Assembly: GCF_013376105.1 (NCBI RefSeq)
Contig: NZ_JAAMFM010000002.1
Coordinates: 248,001-312,000, forward strand
Length of the DNA stretch: 64,000 bases
Reading direction: 5' to 3'
Source: Arthrobacter wenxiniae
GTDB lineage: Bacteria > Actinomycetota > Actinomycetes > Actinomycetales > Micrococcaceae
Shown: positions 35,645 to 43,570 of the stretch, in pieces
Numbering within the stretch: the first letter of the stretch is position 1
Layout: every line of letters starts with the position of its first letter
Program-made: the position numbers and the translations under genes
Notes under the pieces: generated by a model
The model's database searches: none
Seen by the model: only the letters and a program-made list of their open reading frames with translations
Told to the model about the DNA's origin: nothing

Positions 35645-35702
35645 CCGCAGCTGTCCCCCTCCAGACCCCGGCACCGCAGCTGTCCCCCGCCAGACCCCGG
35701 CC
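35645..35702. repeat. 29-bp tandem duplication in the gap before the S10 pseudogene 3' end
   Basis: A 29-base unit starting CCGCAGCTGTCCCCC at 35645 is repeated at 35674 with two differences, and a partial third copy (CCCGCAGC) follows. Apart from this duplication and the possible small gene, the 35.33-35.72 kb gap shows nothing recognisable. Confidence 0.75.
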
Positions 35703-35718
35703 CCGCAGCGGGCCCCCT

Positions 35719-36565
35719 CTACCCCGGCGCCACGCAGTCGGCGAGCGCGGCGAGCTGGGCCACGCGGCACTCGTCCTGGAGGTACATCATGTGCCCGGCC
35801 TGGTGGTAGTGGTGCGTAAACCGGGTCCGTGCCTCCGCGGAAATGTTCAGCTGCGCCCACACGTATTCGGCCGCGAAGTGGGGCGTGGCGCCGTCATGGC
35901 AGCCGTAGTCGACGTGGACGCGCAGGGCCGCGTTGTAGCCGAGCAGCCGTTCCAGGTCCCCGGTCACGTCCACGGGGGCACCTTCAAAGGTCTTGTAGCT
36001 CCACGGCTGGACGCGGCCCGTGAGCGCCTCACAAGGCATGTCGTTTTCATAGCGGAGCTCGGTGCGCACATAGTGGTTGATGGCGGCGGCGTACGGCCCG
36101 GTGATGGCATTCATGGACGCGTCATCCCGGTTCACCGACGCCTGGCCGCGCAGGTGCCGCTGCGTGAACCGGCCGTCGATCCGCCCCTCCGTCAGCCCTT
36201 GGCCCCGCAACAGTTCGGCGGAGAACTCCGAGTAGTCCCACCGCAGGTTGCTTTGCCGGATGAAGTCCTCGCTGAGCGTGGTCAGCTCCGCCAGGCCAAA
36301 CGGCGCCGGCGCCAGCGCACCGACGTCGCCGCTGTCCACGCGGCGGGGTCCCAGCAGGCCCATGGGCAGCCAGACGCCGGACGAGCCGGGCCCGCCGGTG
36401 AACGCGAAAACGACCGGGCGGGGGTTCGGCTTTGCCGCCTCCGCACCGGTGTCCGGCCCGGGGTCCTTGACGTAGCTGACCACGAAGATCTCGGCCTTCG
36501 GCTTGAAGCCGGCGACGCGGGGGGCCGGTGTGCGTGGGGCCGGCCTGCGGGGTGTTTTCCGCCAT
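35719..36565 (-). pseudogene. Degenerate S10-family serine carboxypeptidase-like gene with internal deletions and frameshift
   Basis: The frame KPKAEIFVVSYVKD...FAFTGGPGSSGVWLPMGLLGPRRVDSGDVGALAP is the N-terminal part of S10 peptidases common in Arthrobacter, and NHYVRTELRYENDMP...AGHMMYL is their C-terminal part. Between them about 200 residues are missing, including the GESYG nucleophile. The only start with a ribosome-binding site (36565) is in another frame, and the segment normally between it and KPKAE is also missing. Full-length homologues have close to 500 residues; about 270 remain here. The His region is kept but no active enzyme is possible. Confidence 0.82.
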
Positions 36566-36657
36566 GGAAGGAGCTTATCGCTCCGGGTTGTCAGCCGGGG
36601 GACGCCGCGGCGTGGCCACGATCCACCCGTCTCGATCGCACATCGGACCCCGCAGGG

Positions 36658-37377
36658 CTACGAGTACAGCCCGTTCAGCCACGCACCCCAGGCGGCGCCC
36701 GCGGCATCGCCGTCCGCGCCCCCGGCGAACAGGTGCACGGTCATGCCCACCACGGCGCCAAACGCGTTGCGGCCAAAGAAGCGGTACATGGCGTCGCCGG
36801 TACGCAGCCCCACAAAGTTCTCATCTTGGTAATCCACCACGGCATCGACGTCGCCGACCCCCGCAATGGCCACGTTGACGTGTCCCCCTGCCCCGGCGCC
36901 GTGGATTCCCAGGGCGGCCTTGACGGCTTTGAACGCGTCCGGGCCCTTGGACGCTTCCGGGCCCTGGATGTCGGCAAACGCGGCCTGCTTCCCTGCGAAG
37001 TACTTCACGTACTGGCCCAGCGTGTGCTGGTAGAACGCGGTGTGCTTGGCGGCGCCATCATATTGGTTGTCCCAGTCCTCAAAGAAGACGCCGCTGTGCA
37101 CGTAACGCAGCCACGACCTGCCTTCCGGCCGTTCGGAAATGTCGTATTCCAGGCTGTTGAAGAACCCGCCCTCGCCGTCCACGTGGTTCGCGAAGCGGTG
37201 CGGCGGGTCCCAGGCGGTGACAGTGCTGCCGTAGGGGCCCGCGCCGCCCACCCGCGGCTCGAATTCGCCGTCCATGGGCCACAGCCAGCCCGAGTTGCCG
37301 ACGGTGGCGGCGTCGAACACCTGCTGCGGCGTGCCGTCGATCTCCGATTCGTGCACGATCTTGAATTCCTTGGCCAT
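36658..37377 (-). CDS. SRPBCC/AHSA1-like domain protein
   Basis: The 239-residue protein starts MAKEFKIVHESEIDGTPQQVFDA, the typical first strand of SRPBCC (START/Bet v1-like) ligand-binding folds, followed by WPMDGEFEPRVGG and VTAWDPPHRFANHV. The first of two adjacent ATG codons (37380) overlaps the stop of the ArsR gene; the second (37377) has better spacing to GGGAG. ArsR and SRPBCC genes are often coupled, the second possibly binding a hydrophobic ligand. No more specific function can be given. Confidence 0.85.
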   Translation of the reverse strand: MAKEFKIVHESEIDGTPQQVFDAATVGNSGWLWPMDGEFEPRVGGAGPYGSTVTAWDPPHRFANHVDGEGGFFNSLEYDISERPEGRSWLRYVHSGVFFEDWDNQYDGAAKHTAFYQHTLGQYVKYFAGKQAAFADIQGPEASKGPDAFKAVKAALGIHGAGAGGHVNVAIAGVGDVDAVVDYQDENFVGLRTGDAMYRFFGRNAFGAVVGMTVHLFAGGADGDAAGAAWGAWLNGLYS

Positions 37378-38018
37378 CATTGCTCCCTGGTGCGGCCGGG
37401 CGAACCGGCAATTTGAGAGGGTTCCGGTGCGTCGGCGCCGGGCTTGACGCTGGGGTGAAGTGCGACGACGAGGCGGTGGTTGCGCCCGCCGCCCGCGGTT
37501 GCGCTGTGGTACTTTTCCACGAGCCGGGCGGTGCTCGCCGCCAGCTCGGCGATGAACGCCGCGCGGTCCGCGGCGCTGGCAAAGGCCAGCTCCCCGTCGA
37601 GCGCGAAGGTCGCCAGGCGCTTGTTGGCGCGGTCGGCCCCGGTGATCAGGGTGCCCACGTCCCGGACCAGGCGGGCCGCCACGGCCAGCATCCAACGGGC
37701 GGAAAGCCGGTTGGGCTCCAGCGACGGGTCCGGCGCGACGCCGGGCAGCGCCGCCGGGGAGATCACGAACGACCGCGCCGCGGCCCCCATGATCCGTTCG
37801 GTGACATTGCCCTTGCGGCGCTCCTCGACCAGCTGGACCAGTCCGTGCTTTTCCAGCTCCCTGAGGTGGTAGTTCACCTTCTGCCGCGGGAGCCCTATCC
37901 GGGCCGCCACGGTGGCGGCCGACGCCGGGTTCCGCAGCTCCGCAAGCAGCCGCGCGCGCACGGGATCCAGCGACGCCTCCGCGGCGGCCGGGTCCTCGAT
38001 CACTGCCACGTCCAACAT
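37377..38018 (-). CDS. ArsR-family winged-helix transcriptional regulator
   Basis: The 213-residue protein has an N-terminal winged helix (about residues 15-80: LDPVRARLLAELRNPASAATVAARIGLPRQKVNYHLRELEKHGLVQLVEERR) and a long C-terminal half without the metal-binding Cys motif of ArsR itself. It belongs to the helix_turn_helix_5 type that pairs with SRPBCC proteins, as with its overlapping downstream neighbour here. Confidence 0.87.
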   Translation of the reverse strand: MLDVAVIEDPAAAEASLDPVRARLLAELRNPASAATVAARIGLPRQKVNYHLRELEKHGLVQLVEERRKGNVTERIMGAAARSFVISPAALPGVAPDPSLEPNRLSARWMLAVAARLVRDVGTLITGADRANKRLATFALDGELAFASAADRAAFIAELAASTARLVEKYHSATAGGGRNHRLVVALHPSVKPGADAPEPSQIAGSPGRTREQ

Positions 38019-38110
38019 GCATCCATCATTCCACCGAAGAATTTATCTGTCCAGAACTATTTTTTGATCCGGAATGCCTTGTCCCCGGAACCGAAGCGCC
38101 GCGGGGCGCG

Positions 38111-39166
38111 TCAGGGCCGGAGCATGACCTTGATGGCGCGGCGCTGGTCCATGGCGCGGTAGGCCTCGGCGGCGTCCTCCAGCGGCATGACCGAATCGAA
38201 GACAAGGCCGGGGTTGATGGTCCCGTCGAGCACGTCCCTGAGGAGTTCGGGGATGTAGGTCCTGGCGGACGCCATGCCGCCGGCCACGTGGATGTTCGAA
38301 TCAAAGAGGTGGCGCAGCGGGATTTCGGCGCCTCCCGTGGGCACGCCGACGAACCCCAGGCTGCCGCCGGGGCGCGTGCTGTGCAGCGCCTGCTCCATGG
38401 ATTCCCTGGTCCCCACGCATTCAAGGACGGAGTCAGCCAGGACGCCGCCGAGCAGCTCGCGGACCTTCGCAACGCCGCGGTCCCCCCGCTCGGCCACGAT
38501 GTCAGTGGCGCCGAACGTCACGGCCAGCGCCGCGCGGTCCGCGTGCCGGGACATGGCGATGATCCGCGTGGCGCCCAGCCGCCTGGCGGCCAGCACCCCG
38601 CACAGTCCCACGGCGCCGTCGCCCACCACGACGACGGACCGGCCGGGTCCCACGTTGGCGCTCACCGCCGCGTGGTGCCCGGTGGCCATGACGTCGGAGA
38701 GCGTCAGCAGGCTGGCGGTCAGCGCATCGCCGGGTTCGGTGATGCCGGGGACCTTGACCAGGGTGGCCTCGGCCTGCGGGACCCGCACTGCCTGGCCCTG
38801 GCCGCCGTCGACAAAGAGGCCGTGCTCGTCGGTGTCGCCCCAGCCGGCGATGTGTTCGCAGGCGACGGTCACGCCGTTGAGGCACTGCGGGCACTTTCCG
38901 CAGCTGTCCACGAACGGGGCGATGACGAAGTCGCCGGCGGCCAGTTCCGTCACGTCCGCGCCGATGCTCTCCACGATTCCGACAAATTCGTGCCCGATGG
39001 CGGAAGGCCCGCTGACGGCCTTGACGCCGCGGTACGGCCACAGGTCCGAGCCGCAGACGCAGGTGGCGGTCACCTTGACCACGGCGTCGCCGGGCAGCCT
39101 GACGGTGGGGTATTCCCTGTCCTCGACCCTGATGTCGCCCGGTCCGTAAATCATTGTTGCGCGCAT
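38111..39166 (-). CDS. Zinc-dependent alcohol dehydrogenase (MDR family)
   Basis: The ATG at 39166 follows GAGGAG and gives 351 residues. Catalytic zinc ligands are Cys38 (CVCGSD) and His59-Glu60 (GHEFVG); the structural zinc loop has Cys89, 92, 95 and 103. The NAD(P) Rossmann motif is GDGAVGLCGVLAARRLGA. It resembles glutathione-independent aldehyde/alcohol dehydrogenases of the threonine dehydrogenase-like group. It stands alone on the minus strand; the substrate cannot be read from sequence. Confidence 0.93.
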   Translation of the reverse strand: MRATMIYGPGDIRVEDREYPTVRLPGDAVVKVTATCVCGSDLWPYRGVKAVSGPSAIGHEFVGIVESIGADVTELAAGDFVIAPFVDSCGKCPQCLNGVTVACEHIAGWGDTDEHGLFVDGGQGQAVRVPQAEATLVKVPGITEPGDALTASLLTLSDVMATGHHAAVSANVGPGRSVVVVGDGAVGLCGVLAARRLGATRIIAMSRHADRAALAVTFGATDIVAERGDRGVAKVRELLGGVLADSVLECVGTRESMEQALHSTRPGGSLGFVGVPTGGAEIPLRHLFDSNIHVAGGMASARTYIPELLRDVLDGTINPGLVFDSVMPLEDAAEAYRAMDQRRAIKVMLRP

Positions 39167-39274
39167 GGGATGCTCCTCAGTCCGTGGTTGGTCCACGTCG
39201 AGTCTAGTGACGCCGCGGGGGCAGGAACCGGCAGCGGCACCGCGGCGGCCAGCCGCGCCCGCCGTTGGGCGGGG

Positions 39275-40294
39275 TCAGCGCCCGCCCAAGGCGGCGGCCC
39301 CCGCGGACTGGGCTGGCGCCGTCGTGCGTCCCTCCGCCAGCAGGTGGTTGGGGAGCCTGTTTCCCGGCGCCCGCCCGCGGATTTCGAGCAGCTCGCGGGC
39401 GTGGGCGTGCAGGCGCTTGTCCTCCTCCGACACCGGAACCCAGGGCGGAACCGGCACCGAGTCGCCCGCCGCGTCGCGTGCCACCATCACGGTCAGGCAG
39501 TAGGTGGTGAGGTTCATCTCGCGCCCCTTGGGATCCCCCGACCGGACATGGACCGCGATGTGCATGCCCTTCGATCCCGTGTAGACCAGCCGCGCCTCGA
39601 CTTCGACCACATGGCCAATCAGCAGGGGCCGGTAGAACCGCACGCCGCCGGAAAACACGGCCACGGTGTCGCTCCCGCAGTAGCGGGAGGCGCACAGGTA
39701 GGCGGCTTCATCGATCCAGTTCATGACGATTCCGCCGTGCACCTTGCCGCCCCAGTTCACGTCCGTGGGGGCGGCCATGAACCGCAGCACCACGCGCTCG
39801 GCCGTTCCGGCATCGGTGTATTCCTGGGCCTTCATGGCCGCCACGATCTCTTCCCGGACCTTGATCCGGGCCAGGGCGTCATCGCGCTGTTCGGCCTCCC
39901 CCGGCGTGGCAGGCTCAAAGGGTGTCACCGGGATGGGCTTTCCGTCGTCGCCCACGGCGACGAATATCACCATGCACTGGCTGCGCATCGTGGGGACCCC
40001 GCCCTTGGGGTCGCCCGAGGACACCACGGTGCGGATGTGCATCGACGACCGGCCGGTGTAGACAATGGTGGCCTCCACCTCCACCATGTCGCCGCTGTTG
40101 ACGGGGTCCGCAAAGTGGATGTTGCCCACGTAGGCGGTGACGCAATAGGACCGGGCCCAGCCGACGGCGGCGGCGTAGGCCGCCTTGTCCACCCACTCCA
40201 GCACGGTGCCGGCATCCACGGAGCCGCTGTGCCCGACGTCGGTGGGTGCTGCAAGGAAGCGAAGGGTCACGGCATTGGCAGGCGTCGCACTCAT
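39275..40294 (-). CDS. Acyl-CoA thioesterase with two hotdog domains
   Basis: The 339-residue protein contains two copies of the BACH-type hotdog fold: residues about 8-125 (LRFLAAPTDVGHSGSVDAGTVLEWVDKAAYAAA) and about 165-290 (LRFMAAPTDVNWGGKVHGGIVMNWIDEAAYLCA). The second copy keeps the catalytic-type NWGGKVHGG; the first has HSGSVDAG. Such proteins hydrolyse acyl-CoA in the cytoplasm. The 30-residue C-terminal tail is unrelated. Confidence 0.88.
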   Translation of the reverse strand: MSATPANAVTLRFLAAPTDVGHSGSVDAGTVLEWVDKAAYAAAVGWARSYCVTAYVGNIHFADPVNSGDMVEVEATIVYTGRSSMHIRTVVSSGDPKGGVPTMRSQCMVIFVAVGDDGKPIPVTPFEPATPGEAEQRDDALARIKVREEIVAAMKAQEYTDAGTAERVVLRFMAAPTDVNWGGKVHGGIVMNWIDEAAYLCASRYCGSDTVAVFSGGVRFYRPLLIGHVVEVEARLVYTGSKGMHIAVHVRSGDPKGREMNLTTYCLTVMVARDAAGDSVPVPPWVPVSEEDKRLHAHARELLEIRGRAPGNRLPNHLLAEGRTTAPAQSAGAAALGGR

Positions 40295-40381
40295 GGTGCG
40301 AGTCTATTGAAGTCCCGGGCATCCCCAACGCGGGACAGTCTCATGCGCCGTTCCGCCCGTCACAATCGGCGCCAGTCCCCG

Positions 40382-41029
40382 TCACTGCAGGATGAGCACG
40401 TCCAGTGTCCGGGGGCCGTGGACGCCTTCGACCCGTTCAAGTTCGATGTCGCTCGTGGCGCTGGGGCCGCTGATCCAGGTCTGGGGGGCGGTGGCTTCCA
40501 GCCGGGCGACGGCTTCGGGCAGCACCTCCACGATGTCCGCGGCGCGGAGCACGCAGACGTGCCTGTCCGGGACCAGGGAGATGATCCGCCGGCCCTGCGA
40601 GGGGCTGCCGTCGAGCATGATGGTGCCCGTCTCGGAGACGGCCACGGCGGCCGCCGTGACCACGGCGTCCACCGCATCCAGCTCGGCCACGGTGAGGCGC
40701 CGCTGCGGCGAGTCGACCGCCACGGCCGGGGACCCGGCGTCGTCCGTCCCGGCGGGCGGCAGCGCCGAAAGCCACTCCTGCGGCAGCCCGTGCGGGACCA
40801 CGACGGAGGCGGTCCCGGCGAGCAGTTCGGCCAGCTTCCCGGCTGCCTCGGCCGCGGGGACCACGAACACGCTGGCCTTGTAGTCCACCAGCCGGTCCAC
40901 GAGCTGCTCCAGGCGCTGCTCCGCCGTCATGGCCGACACGCGGCGGTAGTTGCGCGGGATGTCCGGCACGGCCGGGGCGTCGCGCAGTGCGGCCCCGATC
41001 CTGTTCAGAATGTCCTCGCGGGCGCTCAT
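40382..41029 (-). CDS. lutC: Lactate utilization protein C (LUD domain)
   Basis: The 215-residue LUD-domain protein contains VDAVVTAAAVAVSETGTIMLDG and the C-terminal HGPRTLDVLILQ, and is the usual third gene of lutABC. The LutABC complex oxidises L-lactate to pyruvate with iron-sulfur cofactors. Its start overlaps the lutB stop by 4 bases (ATGA). Confidence 0.93.
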   Translation of the reverse strand: MSAREDILNRIGAALRDAPAVPDIPRNYRRVSAMTAEQRLEQLVDRLVDYKASVFVVPAAEAAGKLAELLAGTASVVVPHGLPQEWLSALPPAGTDDAGSPAVAVDSPQRRLTVAELDAVDAVVTAAAVAVSETGTIMLDGSPSQGRRIISLVPDRHVCVLRAADIVEVLPEAVARLEATAPQTWISGPSATSDIELERVEGVHGPRTLDVLILQ

Positions 41030-42585
41030 GCCTGGCCTCCTTCAGATTCGGTGGGGCTGCCGGTGCCTGTTCCGTTGGTGGTGCCGGTTCCGGGCACGAC
41101 GCCGTCCGGCGCCTTGTGGTCCCTGGCCCACCACTGGCGGAAGGACTGGCCGGGCGGGGCGGGAAGGTCGCGGGACCGGGTCCACTTCCCGGCCAGGCCG
41201 GGCAGCTTCTTGATGACCTTGTCCCGTCCGGCGGCGAGCCTGCCCAGCGGCAGGCCCTTTTCCAGCAGGCCCAGGTGCGCGCCGTCGGAGAAGGCCCACT
41301 CGGCGCCCTTCATCATCAGGTCCATCTGGGTGGGAACCTTGATCGTGGCCCGCCTGGAGTCGACGTCCTCCCCGCGCAGGTGCACCAGGATCTCGGGGAT
41401 GTTGATCTTCACCGGGCATGCGTCAAAGCAGGCCCCGCACAGGGAGGAGGCGTAGGGCAGCGAGTTGTTTTTCTCGCTCTTGATGCCGGTCATGAGCGGG
41501 GACAATATGGCGCCGATGGGGCCCGGGTAGGTGGAGCCGTAGGCGTGGCCGCCCGTGCGTTCGTAGACCGGGCACACGTTCATGCAGGCGGAGCAGCGGA
41601 TGCAGTTCAGCGCCGTGCGGCCCATTTCGTCGGCGAGCGCGGCGGTGCGGCCGTTGTCCAGCAGGACGAGGTGCACGTTTTGCGGGCCGTCGCCCGGGGT
41701 GACGCCCGTCCACAGGGAGGTGTACGGGTTCATGCGCTCGCCCGTGGAGGAGCGCGGCAGCAGCTGCATGAACACCTCCAGGTCGCTCCAGGACGGGAGC
41801 AGCTTTTCAATGCCCATGACCGTGATGAGCGTGTCCGGCAGGGTCAGGCACATGCGGCCGTTGCCCTCGGATTCCACCACCGTGAGCGTGCCGGTGTCCG
41901 CCAGGCCGAAGTTGGCGCCGGAGACGGCCACCTTGGCGGTCAGGAACTTTTTGCGCAGGTGCCTGCGCGCGGCCTCGGCCAGGCGGGCGGGCTCGTCCGT
42001 CAGCGCCGGGTCCACGTCCTCCATTTCGCGCAGGAAGATCTCGCGGATCTGGCTGCGGTTCTTGTGGATGGCCGGCACCAGGATGTGGCTGGGCTTGTCG
42101 TGGTCGAGCTGCACAATGAGCTCGGCCAGGTCCGTCTCAAACGCGGCAATGCCTTGGTCCTCAAGGTATTCGTTGAGGCCGATTTCCTGCGTGGCCATGG
42201 ACTTGACCTTGACCACCTCGGTTTCGCCGGTGGCACGGACCAGCGAAGTGACAATCTCATTGGCCTCCTGTGCGTCGCGGGCCCAGTGGATGGTGCCGCC
42301 GCGGGCCGTGAAGTTGGCCTCAAACTGCTCCAACAGCGCCGGAAGCTGCGCCATGGTGGCGTTCTTGATGGCGCTGCCGGAATCGCGCATGTCCTCCCAG
42401 TCGGGAAGCTCGGCCACCACCTTCAGGCGCTTGTCCCGGATGGTGTGGGTGGCGTGGCCCAGATTGGCGCGCAGCTGCGCGTTGCCCAGTTCCCGGTGGG
42501 CGGCCTTGGGAAACGGTTCGGTCGCGTTGAGGTTGCCGTGCCCGTACGCGGGCAGGGCGGGCATGCCGAGGAAGGTGCCGCTCAT
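41026..42585 (-). CDS. lutB: Lactate utilization iron-sulfur protein B
   Basis: The 519-residue protein has an N-terminal LUD domain (about residues 60-300), then two [4Fe-4S] ferredoxin motifs, CIRCSACMNVCPVY and CGACFDACPV, and a C-terminal DUF3390-type segment. The ATG at 42585 overlaps the lutA stop. It carries electrons in the LutABC L-lactate oxidation complex. The last 20 residues are a Thr/Gly-rich tail. Confidence 0.94.
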   Translation of the reverse strand: MSGTFLGMPALPAYGHGNLNATEPFPKAAHRELGNAQLRANLGHATHTIRDKRLKVVAELPDWEDMRDSGSAIKNATMAQLPALLEQFEANFTARGGTIHWARDAQEANEIVTSLVRATGETEVVKVKSMATQEIGLNEYLEDQGIAAFETDLAELIVQLDHDKPSHILVPAIHKNRSQIREIFLREMEDVDPALTDEPARLAEAARRHLRKKFLTAKVAVSGANFGLADTGTLTVVESEGNGRMCLTLPDTLITVMGIEKLLPSWSDLEVFMQLLPRSSTGERMNPYTSLWTGVTPGDGPQNVHLVLLDNGRTAALADEMGRTALNCIRCSACMNVCPVYERTGGHAYGSTYPGPIGAILSPLMTGIKSEKNNSLPYASSLCGACFDACPVKINIPEILVHLRGEDVDSRRATIKVPTQMDLMMKGAEWAFSDGAHLGLLEKGLPLGRLAAGRDKVIKKLPGLAGKWTRSRDLPAPPGQSFRQWWARDHKAPDGVVPGTGTTNGTGTGSPTESEGGQA

Positions 42586-43379
42586 CGCCGTCCCCCTGCC
42601 AGCTGGACGTCGCCGGCCACCGGGACCGGGTTGTCCAGCGTGCTGGCCAGGATCTCCGCGAAGTGCAGGGTGCCGACCTTGCTGCCCTGCCGGGAGAGCC
42701 CGCCGCCAATGTGCATCAGGCAGCTGGCGTCCCCGCCCGTGCACAGCTCCGCGCCCGTGCCGCAGATGTTCGCGGCCTTGTCCTCCAGCATGGCACCGGA
42801 AACGTCGGCGTTCTTCAGCGAGAACGTGCCGCCAAAGCCGCAGCACTGGTCCGCCTCGGGCAGCTCCACCAGCTCAATGCCGGCCACGCTCGCGAGCAGC
42901 TTCAGCTGGCGGTCTCCCAGCTTGAGCAGGCGCATGCCGTGGCAGCTGGGGTGGTAGGTGACCTTGTGCGGGAAGTGGGAGCCAAGCTGCCTGGCCGCGT
43001 CCGTCACGCCCAGGACGTCGGTCAGCAGCTGGGAGAGCTCGTAGGTCTTGGCACCGACGACGGCGGCCCTGGCTTCCAGCGCGGCGTCACCGCAGCGCCG
43101 GGCCACCAGTTCGTGCTGGTGCTTGACGCTGGCGACGCAGGAACCGGACGGCGCCACCGCGACGTCGTAGTCGTCGGTGTCGAAGGCCCTCACATGGTTC
43201 GCCACCACCGGCAGCGCTTCCTTGAAGTAGCCGGAGTTCACGTGCATCTGCCCGCAACATGCCTGCCCGGGCGGAAAGACCACTTCGTGGCCCAGCCGTT
43301 CCAGGATGGCCACCGTGGCCCGGGCCGTGCGCGGATACATCGCATCCACAATGCAGGTGGCGAAGAGCGCAATTTTCAT
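42582..43379 (-). CDS. lutA: Lactate utilization protein A (Cys-rich CCG domains)
   Basis: The 265-residue protein has the two Cys-rich repeats of the GlpC/HdrB/LutA type: CCGQMHVNSGYF near residue 41 and CCGFGGTFSLKN near residue 184, with YHPSCHGMRLL between. I use the ATG at 43379 because it starts exactly at the conserved MKIALFATCIVD. It is the first gene of the lutABC operon, divergent from the lactate permease. Confidence 0.94.
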   Translation of the reverse strand: MKIALFATCIVDAMYPRTARATVAILERLGHEVVFPPGQACCGQMHVNSGYFKEALPVVANHVRAFDTDDYDVAVAPSGSCVASVKHQHELVARRCGDAALEARAAVVGAKTYELSQLLTDVLGVTDAARQLGSHFPHKVTYHPSCHGMRLLKLGDRQLKLLASVAGIELVELPEADQCCGFGGTFSLKNADVSGAMLEDKAANICGTGAELCTGGDASCLMHIGGGLSRQGSKVGTLHFAEILASTLDNPVPVAGDVQLAGGRR

Positions 43380-43412
43380 AAGACCATCCTTCGGGGCAAC
43401 AACACACCAGTG

Positions 43413-43423
43413 TGGTCTGACCA
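43413..43423. promoter_or_regulatory. FadR/LldR-type operator TGGTCTGACCA, lutA-proximal
   Basis: TGGTCTGACCA is a perfect 5-base inverted repeat around one central base and fits the TnGTnnnACnA pattern bound by FadR-subfamily GntR regulators such as LldR. It lies 34 bases upstream of lutA. The regulator is most likely the FadR-type gene at 45387. Confidence 0.8.
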
Positions 43424-43507
43424 TACTAGGCGGGGGGCCCAAAGTCCAGCAAAAAGTTCGCTAAACGTGAGGTTGGCCACAAGGGCAAAATTCAGGCTAC
43501 ACTTTTG

Positions 43508-43532
43508 TGGTCGGACCACAGTGGTCGGACCA
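43508..43532. promoter_or_regulatory. Twin FadR/LldR-type operators TGGTCGGACCA, permease-proximal
   Basis: Two identical palindromes TGGTCGGACCA at 43508-43518 and 43522-43532 are 14 bases apart centre to centre, about 40 bases before the lactate permease start. With the copy at 43413 they give three sites between the divergent lut operon and permease, as expected for joint repression lifted by lactate. Confidence 0.85.
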
Positions 43533-43570
43533 CGACCTCATCGGTTAAGACATCAAGCAAGGGGATTTCC

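Noticed and set aside
36122..36565. Independent 147-codon gene at the S10 remnant start
   Set aside because: Only the first 15 or so codons look like the S10 start; the rest is the remnant read in the wrong frame.
38288..41455. 1055-codon open frame on the plus strand
   Set aside because: It is antisense to the alcohol dehydrogenase, thioesterase and lutC genes, all of which carry family signatures.
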